From: UBA10438 sp044238605
Lineage (GTDB): Bacteria > Bacteroidota > Ignavibacteria > Kapaibacteriales > Kapaibacteriaceae
Direction: 5' to 3'
Length of the DNA: 64,000 nucleotides
NCBI GenBank assembly: GCA_044238605.1
Contig: JBIICY010000005.1
Span: 1-64,000 of the forward strand
The stretch's first letter is position 1. Every line of letters starts with the position of its first letter. The notes below the pieces were generated by a model. That model saw only the letters and a list, made by a program, of their open reading frames with translations, did not search any database and was not told the origin of the DNA. This document shows positions 8,498 through 17,492 of this stretch, piece after piece. The position numbers and the translations under genes were made by a program.

Positions 8498-10201
8498 ATG
8501 AAAATGCTCCTAGTTGCAGCATCGCTTGTAGCGCTGCTCACACAAAATCTATACTCTCAAGGAGCCAAGCTCCAAGTCATTCACAACGCTGCGGACCCAG
8601 CAGCTGCAATAGTCGACATCTATGTCGGTGGACAAAAGGCACTGGATGACTTTGCATTCCGAACAGCATCAAAGTTTGTTGATGTTCCAGCAGGTATTCC
8701 GCTGACGATCGCTGTTGCACCAGGTGCAAGCATGACTGCCGCAGATGCTTTGGCAACCTTCACCGTCACACTTGAGGCAAATGGTACGTATGTGGCAGTT
8801 GCTAATGGGGTACTGCAAGCAAGCTCTTTCGCAGCAAATCCGGGTGGAGCAGCAATTGGCTTTAACGTGTTTCCTATTGCAAATGCACGGATGAAGAGCA
8901 GCAATACATCATCAGTAGACATCATGGTCTTCCACGGCGCAACGGATGTAGGCGGGGTTGATGTTTACTCCGGAGACACCAAGGTTCTAGCAAACGTAGG
9001 CTACGGTGTATCGTCCAGCTACTTGTCGGTCCCCGCAGCATCGTACGTATTTGGCGTAGCTCCTGCTGGCGGTCAGCCGATTGCACGCTTTACGGCTGAT
9101 GTATCAAAATTAGCTGGACAGGCTATCACAGTATTGGCATCAGGTTTCTTAACGCCATCAGCAAACAAAGATGGTGCGGCTTTTGGCCTCTTTGCCGTTA
9201 CAAGTGATGGTGGTGCATTTATCGAGCTTCCAACAGCGCCAGCAGCGCCTAAGGCCCGTGTGCAAATCGTTCACAATGCTGCAGACCCAGCTGCTGCCAA
9301 GGTAGATGTATACGTGGACGGAGCGCTTACCGTCGATGACTTTGCATTCCGATCAGCAACTCCAGTACTCGAGCTCGAGCCAGGCAAGGCTTATGCTATC
9401 GGCGTTGCACTATCTACAAGCATGTCGGCCGCTGACACCATTAAGTCTTTCAACGTTGCACTCCCTGCAGGCAACTACGTAGTGTTTGCCAATGGCATTG
9501 TGCAGCAGGGGTTTGCACCTAATCCATCAGGATCGGAAATCGGCTTCACGATCTTTCCGATTTCAAATGTTCGCACATCTGCATCATCTGAAAACAATAT
9601 CGATTTCGTCGTGTTCCATGGTGTTACCGATGCACCGGCCGTGGATGTACGTGTAGGAGGCAGCAATATCGTTTCGGCGCTAGGTTACGGTAAAACGTCA
9701 GATTACATTTCCGTTCCTGCTGCCGACTATGTGGTTGATGTTGCCCCAGCCGGTGGTGCTCCGCTCGTGTCGTACAATGTTCCCGGCATTGCACTGAAGG
9801 GTCAAAGCACAGTTGTTTTTGCCAGCGGCTTCCTGGTCCCTGCTTCGAATCTCGACGGCCCAGCGTTCGGTTTGTTTGCCCTTGTTGGCACAAATGTGGT
9901 GCCTCTTACGGTAGCAACTACAAGTGTTGATGAACTTCCTGAACTCGCAGATGCATCAGTTGTTCCGAACCCTTCAACAGCAGATGTAGCGGCACGCTTT
10001 GCAATGCCTTCGGACGGAAGTGTACGTATCCGTACGTATGATGTTGCAGGAACAATGGTCGCTGAAACAAATCTACCGTTTGTTGCTAGCGGCGTACAGA
10101 ATATCCCGCTAACGATGAATGCGGCTTCTGCTGGAGGCTATGTTATGGTCATTGATGCAGGCACACATCGTTCAGTAGTACCCTTTAGCATCGTGCGATA
10201 A
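8498..10201 (+). CDS. Secreted DUF4397 repeat protein with T9SS-like C-terminal tail
   Basis: Surface or secreted protein of 567 residues, function unknown. A signal peptide ends at NLYSQG. Two near-identical halves follow, each with two DUF4397 beta-sandwich modules: LQVIHNAADPAAAIVDIYVG pairs with VQIVHNAADPAAAKVDVYVD, and IMVFHGATDVGGVDVY pairs with FVVFHGVTDAPAVDVR. A short C-terminal domain (VPNPSTADVAARFAMPSDG ... VVPFSIVR) matches the Por/T9SS sorting tail. The start at 8498 has GAGGATAG just upstream and gives the signal peptide; the open frame extends to 8426 without added value. A strong terminator follows. Internal duplication is obvious; ligand and role are unknown. Confidence 0.87.
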   Translation: MKMLLVAASLVALLTQNLYSQGAKLQVIHNAADPAAAIVDIYVGGQKALDDFAFRTASKFVDVPAGIPLTIAVAPGASMTAADALATFTVTLEANGTYVAVANGVLQASSFAANPGGAAIGFNVFPIANARMKSSNTSSVDIMVFHGATDVGGVDVYSGDTKVLANVGYGVSSSYLSVPAASYVFGVAPAGGQPIARFTADVSKLAGQAITVLASGFLTPSANKDGAAFGLFAVTSDGGAFIELPTAPAAPKARVQIVHNAADPAAAKVDVYVDGALTVDDFAFRSATPVLELEPGKAYAIGVALSTSMSAADTIKSFNVALPAGNYVVFANGIVQQGFAPNPSGSEIGFTIFPISNVRTSASSENNIDFVVFHGVTDAPAVDVRVGGSNIVSALGYGKTSDYISVPAADYVVDVAPAGGAPLVSYNVPGIALKGQSTVVFASGFLVPASNLDGPAFGLFALVGTNVVPLTVATTSVDELPELADASVVPNPSTADVAARFAMPSDGSVRIRTYDVAGTMVAETNLPFVASGVQNIPLTMNAASAGGYVMVIDAGTHRSVVPFSIVR

Positions 10202-10238
10202 GCAGCCCAGATAATCGCTCGTTGAGCTAACCAATCTC

Positions 10239-10278
10239 ACAGGCGCCTCACACTTTAGTGGGGCGCCTGTTTTCTTTT
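10239..10278 (+). terminator. Strong Rho-independent terminator
   Basis: A 13-bp stem (ACAGGCGCCTCAC with GTGGGGCGCCTGT, one G-T wobble) closes a 6-base loop and runs straight into TTTCTTTT, 37 bp after the DUF4397 stop codon. It is the clearest terminator in the window. Confidence 0.9.
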
Positions 10279-10443
10279 CCAAAGATTATCCTGATTAGAA
10301 TCGATAGAGCATGGTCCCCGTTTCCTATCTTGAAGAGTGTCCTTTTGGGTTCATTGAGGATAGCACTTCTCTATCTGGACAAGAGGATACGCATCGGTCT
10401 TACTCGATGTGATCGACAGTACCTCAGATGAAGCACAAAACAT

Positions 10444-12351
10444 ATGACCAAGCTGCTAAGCATAATCCTGGTAGGCGTCTTTCTCCTACCAACACATCTC
10501 TCGGCATGGGTGTTTTCTGAGCACCGCGATATCTCTGTTGCGGCAGTCCTGAGGCTGGAAGCGTCTCGGCGACTCAAGTTGGATTCAATGTGGCACCTTG
10601 CGCGTATCGGCCAAGAAGGCAGACTTACTTCCTCTGTTGTGATTACGGCCATGCCGGAGCAACCCCAATACATCGATTGGGCAGCATGGCCAGCAATTGC
10701 GGGAGATCACTCGTGCTCTCCTGCAAACATGGTTACGAACATTTTACAGAGCTCTTGGATTCTGGATGTTTTACGCGTTTCAGAGAAGTTCAAACGCACG
10801 GCTATGTCGGCGAAGAATAACACACAGCTGCTCAACGCGGTGCGAGAGCAGGATGTTCAACTACAGCGTGCAGACCCGAGATACCTCACCAGAGCTGGCT
10901 CGAGTAACGTCCACTTTTTACTTGCCCTAGCTTCAACCAAAACAACAAAAGAAGAGTATGTGCGTGCATGTCTCGCGCAGGGGACCGAGCTTAATGCATA
11001 TGCCGCATATGCATGGTATCATTACCGCGCCCTTGCAAAGGCTGCACGCCTTCGAGAAGCCGGTCTTTCCACTGCAGAGCGGAGTAAGCTAGCATTATCT
11101 GCCCTTGCCGACGAAGCATTTGCAGTACACTTTCTCGAGGATGCCTTTGCTGCCGGACATGTTACCGGAACTTGGGGGAACGCGTCTCTTCGGAAGGGTA
11201 CCCATGATTACTACAACGAGAACGGATACAGTACATCTACATGGAACAACGATCCTCTGATTCTCCTTGGCGACGCACACATGCGTGCAGAGGATATGGA
11301 GGCCCCAGCAAATGCGGTTGCTACAAGTCTGACACAGTTAATGGATGTCTTTACTGGTCAAGGGGCAATAAGCGACTTCACATTCGATACCCGTGACGTA
11401 GAGGGATTGGATATTCTCGGCGCTGATACGCTTGACGTGTGCAGAAACAACCAGATTCCTACGAAAGTGGCCAATAAGAAGTTATTGCCTCAGTACATGG
11501 ATGTTGTTAATCAGACGCCCATTCCAGCTCTTGCATTGGGATATGGCACAATGCCACGATTTCGTTCAGAATTAGGCGGTTTCATCGGGTTTTCTCCCTA
11601 CATCTGCGCAGCAGGATGGAACGACGATTTTAGTCCAACCGGCACGTCTGCAACAGGTGTTGGCTCGGTCGGCATAAACGTTCGCATCGGTCTTGGTCTA
11701 GATGGCGTTATAAGTGAGGCGGGTGATGGCTTAGCGTTCGTGGAGTTCGGCATGGCAAATGACACCGAGTCTTCCACAGATCTGACACACGACAAGAACC
11801 CTGCAACAAGCGACGAAAACCGGGCAAGCATACCCGGTCGGACGGCAATATCTACCCGCATTCGCATGCCCTACTATCTCATACCGGGCGACCTCATTCT
11901 TGGCGCGATTTTCATCGCACCCTTTTCAGCGAACACATTCACCGACATGGCCGTTACGGCTAGTAACGGGGGCCTTCTCTCATGGCAGTCGGCAATCGCA
12001 ACAGACATTGGGCGATTTCAATTCATGTTTGGACGCGAAGTCGGAGTGCATTTCTTCGGATTTACCAAGGCATCCCAGGAGATCTGGATGCCATTCAAAA
12101 ACACAAACAACGAGCTTGTTTCTGATCGTGTGGAACTCAGGTCTATCCTTGTCGAAGCTCCCATCATCGAATGGCGTCCCTATAGAACATTCTCAGAGGA
12201 TCAGCATTCCAGCCTAGTTGTGCAGATAAGTGGCGTAGCAGATGTTCCGTTGTATTGGAAGAGCATGCTACGCCCGAACGCTACCGTTGATCTTGATACA
12301 CGCTATGGTTTGAATCTCCGTATCGCTTTTGATTGGAGATACTATTATTAA
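10444..12351 (+). CDS. Zinc-dependent phospholipase C/P1-nuclease-like protein with probable C-terminal barrel
   Basis: Exported protein of 635 residues. Cleavage after HLSA would leave tryptophan 22 as the mature N-terminus, as in bacterial phospholipase C and P1 nuclease, where the N-terminal Trp binds zinc. Further candidate ligands follow: H27 (FSEHRDIS), an Asp/His pair in IDWAAWPAIAGDH, the H-x3-D-x5-H signature in VHFLEDAFAAGH, and GTHDYYNENG. The catalytic region fills roughly residues 22-330. The C-terminal 270 residues alternate like outer-membrane strands (VGSVGINVRIGLGLDG, FVEFGMAN, RFQFMFGREVGVHFFGF) and end LRIAFDWRYYY. The enzyme may therefore be anchored to its own barrel. Whether it cuts lipid or nucleic acid cannot be told. 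Its stop overlaps the convergent POT gene stop by four bases. Confidence 0.72.
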   Translation: MTKLLSIILVGVFLLPTHLSAWVFSEHRDISVAAVLRLEASRRLKLDSMWHLARIGQEGRLTSSVVITAMPEQPQYIDWAAWPAIAGDHSCSPANMVTNILQSSWILDVLRVSEKFKRTAMSAKNNTQLLNAVREQDVQLQRADPRYLTRAGSSNVHFLLALASTKTTKEEYVRACLAQGTELNAYAAYAWYHYRALAKAARLREAGLSTAERSKLALSALADEAFAVHFLEDAFAAGHVTGTWGNASLRKGTHDYYNENGYSTSTWNNDPLILLGDAHMRAEDMEAPANAVATSLTQLMDVFTGQGAISDFTFDTRDVEGLDILGADTLDVCRNNQIPTKVANKKLLPQYMDVVNQTPIPALALGYGTMPRFRSELGGFIGFSPYICAAGWNDDFSPTGTSATGVGSVGINVRIGLGLDGVISEAGDGLAFVEFGMANDTESSTDLTHDKNPATSDENRASIPGRTAISTRIRMPYYLIPGDLILGAIFIAPFSANTFTDMAVTASNGGLLSWQSAIATDIGRFQFMFGREVGVHFFGFTKASQEIWMPFKNTNNELVSDRVELRSILVEAPIIEWRPYRTFSEDQHSSLVVQISGVADVPLYWKSMLRPNATVDLDTRYGLNLRIAFDWRYYY

Positions 12352-13700
12352 GCTTTCTTCTCCAGCCACTTTGCCAGCTGTTTGCGCGGTGCAAGGAACA
12401 TCACAACTGCAAGCGCACTCATAGCAACCATAATGGCGAAGTAGTTCTGATTGCTCATTCTGTCGTAATACGCACCGATGAACCCGGCGAGATAGTTGCC
12501 AAAGAAGCTCGATAAGAACCACACGCCCATGAACATGCTAACCATGCGGGCTGGGGCAACTTTGGAAACCATGGCTTGACCGATCGGAGACAGATACAGT
12601 TCGCCAATCGTAAACAGCAGCACAACACTTGTTACCCAGAGCAGGTTGATCTTCTCATCCCCCTGAGCAATGCTGGCAACAAACATCATCAGCAAGAACG
12701 CTATAGCCATCCACCCGCAGCCGATTGCCATCTTGACGATCGACGACGGCTCGGTGCTCTTTGAGCGCTGCCACGACCACACCTTATTCAGCAATGGGGC
12801 CAGCACGATGATGAAGAATGGGTTTAGTGTCTGAAACCACGACGAAGGAATGTTAAGTCCAAGGAGGTTCCAATTCGTCTTCTCATCCGCCCATACCTGA
12901 AGCGCATTCCCCTGCTGTTCGAACACCCCCCAGAACAGGATGTTTACAAAACAGAGATAACCGATCACTAGTAAGGGGCGTACCCAATTCTGTGGCGCAG
13001 CTTGTTCCTCATCCGTGGCCTTGATCACATTCTGATTCTCTTTTGGCAGGAATCTGCTACCTCGCCAGTACACGAACGTGCCAACCAACATCCCTACGCC
13101 AGCGGCGGCAAATCCATAATGCCAGCCAACCTTTTGTCCGAGCGTTCCACAAACGATAGGTGAAAAGAACGCACCCAGATTCACACCCATGTAGTAGATG
13201 GTATAGGCACTGTCTACACGCTGATCTCCGGGTTGATACAGCGACCCTACCTGTGCTGTCAAGTTTGGCTTAAACATCCCATTGCCCATGATGAGAAACA
13301 GCAAGGCAAAGAGAAAAAATGGTTCAAACGCCATCAGAAAGTGTCCGATGGCCATCAGGATGGCTCCTGTATATACAGCTTTCGTCTTGCCGAGATATCT
13401 GTCTGCCAGCCAGCCCCCTATAAACGGCGTGAAATACACGAATCCGGTATAGAGACCGTAGATCTGCGATGAAACACCGATCACCGATAGATCGCCAAAA
13501 AGCGCGCGCAGCATATCGGCAAGGGCTGCATATCCAATAACGTTGTTGGATAGGCTTGGGTCGATGAGCAGATACTGCGTCATGTACAGCACAAGCAGAG
13601 CCCTCATGCCGTAATAACTGAACCGCTCCCACATTTCGGTGAAGAACAGATACGACAAGCCTACGGGATGTCCTAAAAACTCTCTTGTTGTTGATGACAT
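12348..13700 (-). CDS. POT/PTR family proton-dependent oligopeptide transporter
   Basis: Inner-membrane symporter for di- and tripeptides driven by protons, 450 residues with about 12-14 hydrophobic segments. The family's E-x-x-E-R-F-x-Y-Y-G signature is complete (FFTEMWERFSYYGMRALLVL). The first loop reads FIGGWLADRYLGKTKAVYTG, and helix 5 has YTIYYMGVNLGAFFSPIV, matching the PTR2 motif. The start at 13700 is chosen because AAGGTTTG lies a few bases upstream and the reading begins with a short cytoplasmic N-terminus; extension to 13748 adds an unlikely basic stretch. It probably feeds amino acids from extracellular protein degradation. It is convergent with the phospholipase-like gene. Confidence 0.94.
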   Translation of the reverse strand: MSSTTREFLGHPVGLSYLFFTEMWERFSYYGMRALLVLYMTQYLLIDPSLSNNVIGYAALADMLRALFGDLSVIGVSSQIYGLYTGFVYFTPFIGGWLADRYLGKTKAVYTGAILMAIGHFLMAFEPFFLFALLFLIMGNGMFKPNLTAQVGSLYQPGDQRVDSAYTIYYMGVNLGAFFSPIVCGTLGQKVGWHYGFAAAGVGMLVGTFVYWRGSRFLPKENQNVIKATDEEQAAPQNWVRPLLVIGYLCFVNILFWGVFEQQGNALQVWADEKTNWNLLGLNIPSSWFQTLNPFFIIVLAPLLNKVWSWQRSKSTEPSSIVKMAIGCGWMAIAFLLMMFVASIAQGDEKINLLWVTSVVLLFTIGELYLSPIGQAMVSKVAPARMVSMFMGVWFLSSFFGNYLAGFIGAYYDRMSNQNYFAIMVAMSALAVVMFLAPRKQLAKWLEKKA

Positions 13701-13782
13701 ATTCAAACCTTGTTTACTACTGCGTGGTTGACATTGCGAGGGGTACAAGATATTCTAATTCTGGGAACAACGTGCAACCCGA

Positions 13783-14592
13783 ATGCGCAACGTTCTTTAC
13801 CTCTATCTTTGCCCAACGCATCACCGTCAATACCACACGCCGAACGTGAAACAACTTGTATTCCGCATACTGCCGCCCTTTGTCCAAAGCCTGATCAGGA
13901 CGTGGTACTATCTGCGCAAATTCTCGCGAGTTCGCGCAAATGATGAAAAGGACCTAGGTCTCGTGTGCAGACTCGTACGCCCAGGTGATACGGTGTTCGA
14001 CATCGGCGCCAATTTTGGCATGTATACCAAGATCCTTGCTGAATGCGTTGGTACAGGTGGACGTGTCTACAGCTTTGAGCCTGTGCCGCAGACATTTCAT
14101 GTTCTCCAGCACAACGTTCGGTCAACAAATCTCAATCAAGTCTCGCCACTCTGCCTTGCTGCATCCAGCACAACGGGTAAAGCCACGATCTCTATTCCAA
14201 CGTACTCGGATGGAGGAGAGAACATGTACGAAGCCAGCCTGGAACGAAGCGGCACGGGGGCGGGTATTGAGATCTCTACCGTTCGGCTCGACGAACAGTA
14301 TGCAGATCTGGACCGGCTCGACTTTGTTAAGCTCGATGTGGAGGGGCACGAACCTGCCGTGCTCGATGGCATGCAGAAGATCATCAAACGCCACCATCCA
14401 GCGTTTCTCATAGAGATCAACGATGGGTTTACAAGCGGAAGTACTGGTTCTACGGTTGCAAGTTTCATGCAGTCGTTAGGATATACGATGCACTACTTTG
14501 ACGGCACAGCAATACGTCCGTCACAGGGCGGCGAACAAGGCGTTAACTACCTCTTCATGCATACACAGCGTCAACATGAAGATCGCCGTTAA
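13783..14592 (+). CDS. FkbM family SAM-dependent methyltransferase
   Basis: Predicted O-methyltransferase of 269 residues acting on a sugar or polyketide-like acceptor. The Rossmann SAM site reads DTVFDIGANFGMYTKIL, with the second acidic loop at VYSFEPVPQTFHVL and the FkbM hallmark FVKLDVEGHEPAVLDGM. The coding sequence overlaps the start of a GT4 glycosyltransferase by 17 bp, so the two are an operon probably modifying a surface glycan. The first 21 codons look poorly conserved; a GTG at 13846 (VKQLVFRIL) is an equally good start. No Shine-Dalgarno sequence is visible at either. Confidence 0.9.
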   Translation: MRNVLYLYLCPTHHRQYHTPNVKQLVFRILPPFVQSLIRTWYYLRKFSRVRANDEKDLGLVCRLVRPGDTVFDIGANFGMYTKILAECVGTGGRVYSFEPVPQTFHVLQHNVRSTNLNQVSPLCLAASSTTGKATISIPTYSDGGENMYEASLERSGTGAGIEISTVRLDEQYADLDRLDFVKLDVEGHEPAVLDGMQKIIKRHHPAFLIEINDGFTSGSTGSTVASFMQSLGYTMHYFDGTAIRPSQGGEQGVNYLFMHTQRQHEDRR

Positions 14593-15700
14593 TACCCGCC
14601 TGCTGCTGCCGAATCGCCTGGAAGGTATTGGAACATTCACGCACAACGTTCTGCGACGCATGGTTCTCGACCACCCAGAACATGAGTTCTATTTTATCTT
14701 CGACAGACCCTACAGCCAGGATTACATCTACGCAGACAACGTTACCCCCATCGTAGTAGGGCCCCCTGCCAGGCACCCTTTGTTGTATTTGATCTGGTTT
14801 GAGCTTTCGGTACAACGTGTTCTGCATAAGCTTAAGCCCGACGTGTTTTTGTCGCCCGATGGTTACTTGTCTCTGCGGTCATCCATCCCACAGGTCCCCG
14901 TTATTCACGACCTCAACTTTGAATACTTTCCAGAGTTCTTCTCGTGGATAGACCGGAAGCACTTCCAGTTCTTCTTTCCGCGTTTTGCACGCAAGGCTCG
15001 GCGAGTTGCCACAGTGTCCCAGTTTTCGAAGGACGATCTCGTTCGCCTATACGGTATCGACAAATCGCTGATTGATGTGGTCTATGCCGGCGTAGACCCA
15101 TTGTATACACAGGTAGATCAGCACGCAGTTGAAGAGTTCAAGAAAACCACTACAGGTGGACAAGACTACTTTGTATTCGTCGGCGGCCTGTATCTACGGA
15201 AGAATCTGTCAACAATAATCCGAGCATTTGATGCCTTCAAAGAGCGCACGGGCTCTCCTGTAAAGTTTGTTATTGCCGGCAAAAGCTATGCTGAGACAAA
15301 GCCGCTTTTTGATCTTCACAAAACATTGAAGCATAAGGACGACATTCTCTTTCTCGGGCGCATCGAACCCCGCGAGAAGATTCCTGTGTTGTTAGGGGGC
15401 GCGCTCTCGCTCGTATACGTAAGCCTACTCGAGGGGTTTGGTCTTCCAATAGCCGAGGCGATGTCATGCGGAACGCCCGTTGTTACTGGCAACATCACTG
15501 CAATGGCTGAAATTGCTGCCGATGCCGCGGTTCTTGCAGATCCATATGACTACACAAGTATTGCCTCGGCAATGCAGACGGTTGCAGAGTCTCCCGATCT
15601 TCGTGCACAACTCCGCACAGCCGGCCTGCAGCGCGCCACAGAGTTTACATGGCAACGTACTGCAGATGCGCTGTGGGAGTGTATCATTCGGTCTGTATAG
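14576..15700 (+). CDS. GT4-type glycosyltransferase
   Basis: Predicted GT-B fold retaining glycosyltransferase of 374 residues using a nucleotide sugar. It begins MKIAVNTRLLLPNRLEGIGT, the usual N-terminal strand and glycine loop, at an ATG inside the end of the FkbM gene. The C-terminal domain has FVFVGGLYLRKNLSTIIRAF, VIAGKSY and the E-x7-E type motif in SLLEGFGLPIAEAMSCGTPV. There is no signal peptide, so it acts in the cytoplasm. Together with FkbM it suggests synthesis of a decorated surface polysaccharide; the sugar cannot be deduced. The start 26 codons upstream (14498) would lie deeper inside the FkbM gene and is rejected. Confidence 0.93.
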   Translation: MKIAVNTRLLLPNRLEGIGTFTHNVLRRMVLDHPEHEFYFIFDRPYSQDYIYADNVTPIVVGPPARHPLLYLIWFELSVQRVLHKLKPDVFLSPDGYLSLRSSIPQVPVIHDLNFEYFPEFFSWIDRKHFQFFFPRFARKARRVATVSQFSKDDLVRLYGIDKSLIDVVYAGVDPLYTQVDQHAVEEFKKTTTGGQDYFVFVGGLYLRKNLSTIIRAFDAFKERTGSPVKFVIAGKSYAETKPLFDLHKTLKHKDDILFLGRIEPREKIPVLLGGALSLVYVSLLEGFGLPIAEAMSCGTPVVTGNITAMAEIAADAAVLADPYDYTSIASAMQTVAESPDLRAQLRTAGLQRATEFTWQRTADALWECIIRSV

Positions 15701-15729
15701 AAATGAAAAATATACAGCTATCTTGAGCC

Positions 15730-16671
15730 ATGGCATCAGCTGTAGCGTCCTTCGTAGTAATGTTTATGTCCATGGTAGCCATTACGCTGCTACTGAGGCG
15801 TCGTGGTGTTCTTGGCGAGGGTGCTAAACCCATTGTGTCAACGATCTTGCTCGACATCATAGCACCAGCTCTGATTTTTGGCTCGGTCTCTGGCGCACAT
15901 CCCTCTACTCAACACATCGAAGCTGCTGGCGTCGTCTTTTCGTCAGAGATCATTACTGCTATCATCGCATTCGCTATTGGTCGATATCTCATACGACTCG
16001 ACCGTGCATTGTTAGGTGTGTTCATCATTGCTTCCACGTTCAGTAGCACGGGGCTTATTGGAAACGCGCTCATACAGATCTTGTTCAAAGGCAATCAGGA
16101 CCTGATTTCGACGTCTGTGATCATCAGTCAGTTTGGCGTGGGCATTCCAGCAAACACGCTGGGAATTTTTCTTGCGATTCGCTTTGGTTCGAGCGATACA
16201 CAAACACCGATGCTTCAACACCTTAAGAAGACGCTTACCGTTCCGTGTATGTATGCGTTGTATGCAGGACTCTTATGGTCTTTTCTTGATCTACCTAAAA
16301 CTGGATATGGGCTTGAGGCACTCTTTGGGACATGCACACTTGTCGCGGCTGCGCTACCCTTTGTTTCTGCGATGGTTGTTGGGCTGTCCCTTGAAAAGTT
16401 TCGCTTCCGCGATGACTCTTATGTGTTGCTATCAGCGGTGATTATCTCACTTCTCATTCAACCAGCATTGGTTATTGGATTCACAAACATTTTAAACCTG
16501 GAACAGAATACCCGAGTAATAGCGCAGCTCTTTTCAGCAATGCCGGCAACCCCACTAGCCGCAGTGTTCGCCGTCAAGTTCGGTGGCGACGCTTCTCTTG
16601 CAAGCAAGATTGTTACCACCACCCTTCTAATCAGTGCGATAACTCTGCCTCTGGTAGCACTGATTGGGTAA
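15730..16671 (+). CDS. AEC family permease (auxin efflux carrier/malate permease type)
   Basis: Inner-membrane transporter of 313 residues with ten hydrophobic segments in two five-helix halves. The family's features are visible: an N-terminal helix with LLRRRGVLGEGAKPIVSTIL, helix 4 with FIIASTFSSTGLIGNALIQ, and a C-terminal half with PLAAVFAVKFGGDASLASKI. AEC proteins move small organic anions or similar solutes; the substrate is unknown here. It starts 30 bp after the glycosyltransferase and may be read from the same promoter, although no functional link is obvious. Confidence 0.88.
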   Translation: MASAVASFVVMFMSMVAITLLLRRRGVLGEGAKPIVSTILLDIIAPALIFGSVSGAHPSTQHIEAAGVVFSSEIITAIIAFAIGRYLIRLDRALLGVFIIASTFSSTGLIGNALIQILFKGNQDLISTSVIISQFGVGIPANTLGIFLAIRFGSSDTQTPMLQHLKKTLTVPCMYALYAGLLWSFLDLPKTGYGLEALFGTCTLVAAALPFVSAMVVGLSLEKFRFRDDSYVLLSAVIISLLIQPALVIGFTNILNLEQNTRVIAQLFSAMPATPLAAVFAVKFGGDASLASKIVTTTLLISAITLPLVALIG

Positions 16672-16683
16672 CCTCGCTATTTC

Positions 16684-17472
16684 TTACTTCTTCGCCTTCT
16701 TGCTCGCCTGTACTTCGCTCAAGAATCGTTTTGCGATCGTTAGAGACATAGGATTATCATAGGACAACCTCTCTGGATGCCACTGAACGGCGAACAGAAA
16801 TGGCTTGTTCGGAAGAGACTCCTCGTTCCACTCCAGCGCCTCAACAATGCCGTCAGTTGCATATGCGGCCGCTTTAAAAAAAGGGGCTAATGTTTCAACA
16901 CATTGGTGGTGGGCTGAATTAACACTCCCCGTTGCAGACGCAACCGATTCGAACAGATAGCTAGAAGTATCAAACCGAACACCATGCTGTGCATCGATCT
17001 TGCGATCACGATCGGACCGATGCTGGGTTTTTGTTTTGTACTGCGTTGGTATGTCTGCTATCAGAGTGCCGCCGTAAGCTACATTCAGTATCTGCATACC
17101 TCGGCATATACCGAGCACGGGCATAGTCAATTCCCGTGCTCGTTTTATCAACGCGAACTCCATCGCATCTCGCTCTTCATCAACTTCACAAATCGGACGC
17201 AGGTCATTACGCATATAGGCCGCAGGGTTTACATCTGCACCACCACTCAAGAGCAGTCCGTCTGCATCGGATAACGCATTCGCGGCTTCAGCTGGCGGGA
17301 GTCCAGCAAGCTCAATAATCTCTATGTCGTTACGTGCAGCAGAAAGCCAGTTGATATAGTTCGTTACGACCGTATTCGAAGCTTTGGAAAGAGCAATCTT
17401 GATACGGGGCTCTTCAGCACGCAATTGAAATGCTGCCAGAAGAACAAGACAGAGGGTGATGATGTTACGCAT
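16684..17472 (-). CDS. Class I glutamine amidotransferase-like hydrolase (peptidase C26, gamma-Glu-GABA hydrolase type), exported
   Basis: Predicted hydrolase of gamma-glutamyl amide bonds, 262 residues. The nucleophile elbow is PVLGICRGMQILNVAYGG (catalytic Cys), the catalytic His and Glu lie in FAVQWHPE, and GLLLSGGADVNPAAYM matches the family strand before the active site. Unusually for the PuuD-like group it begins with a plausible signal peptide (MRNIITLCLVLLAAFQLRAE), which places it in the periplasm, where a gamma-glutamyl substrate could come from peptidoglycan-like peptides or poly-gamma-glutamate. It stands immediately downstream of the 2166-residue gene on the same strand, about 20 bp away, and may be co-transcribed. 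Confidence 0.88.
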   Translation of the reverse strand: MRNIITLCLVLLAAFQLRAEEPRIKIALSKASNTVVTNYINWLSAARNDIEIIELAGLPPAEAANALSDADGLLLSGGADVNPAAYMRNDLRPICEVDEERDAMEFALIKRARELTMPVLGICRGMQILNVAYGGTLIADIPTQYKTKTQHRSDRDRKIDAQHGVRFDTSSYLFESVASATGSVNSAHHQCVETLAPFFKAAAYATDGIVEALEWNEESLPNKPFLFAVQWHPERLSYDNPMSLTIAKRFLSEVQASKKAKK

Positions 17473-17492
17473 GATGATATGAGCGCTATTTG

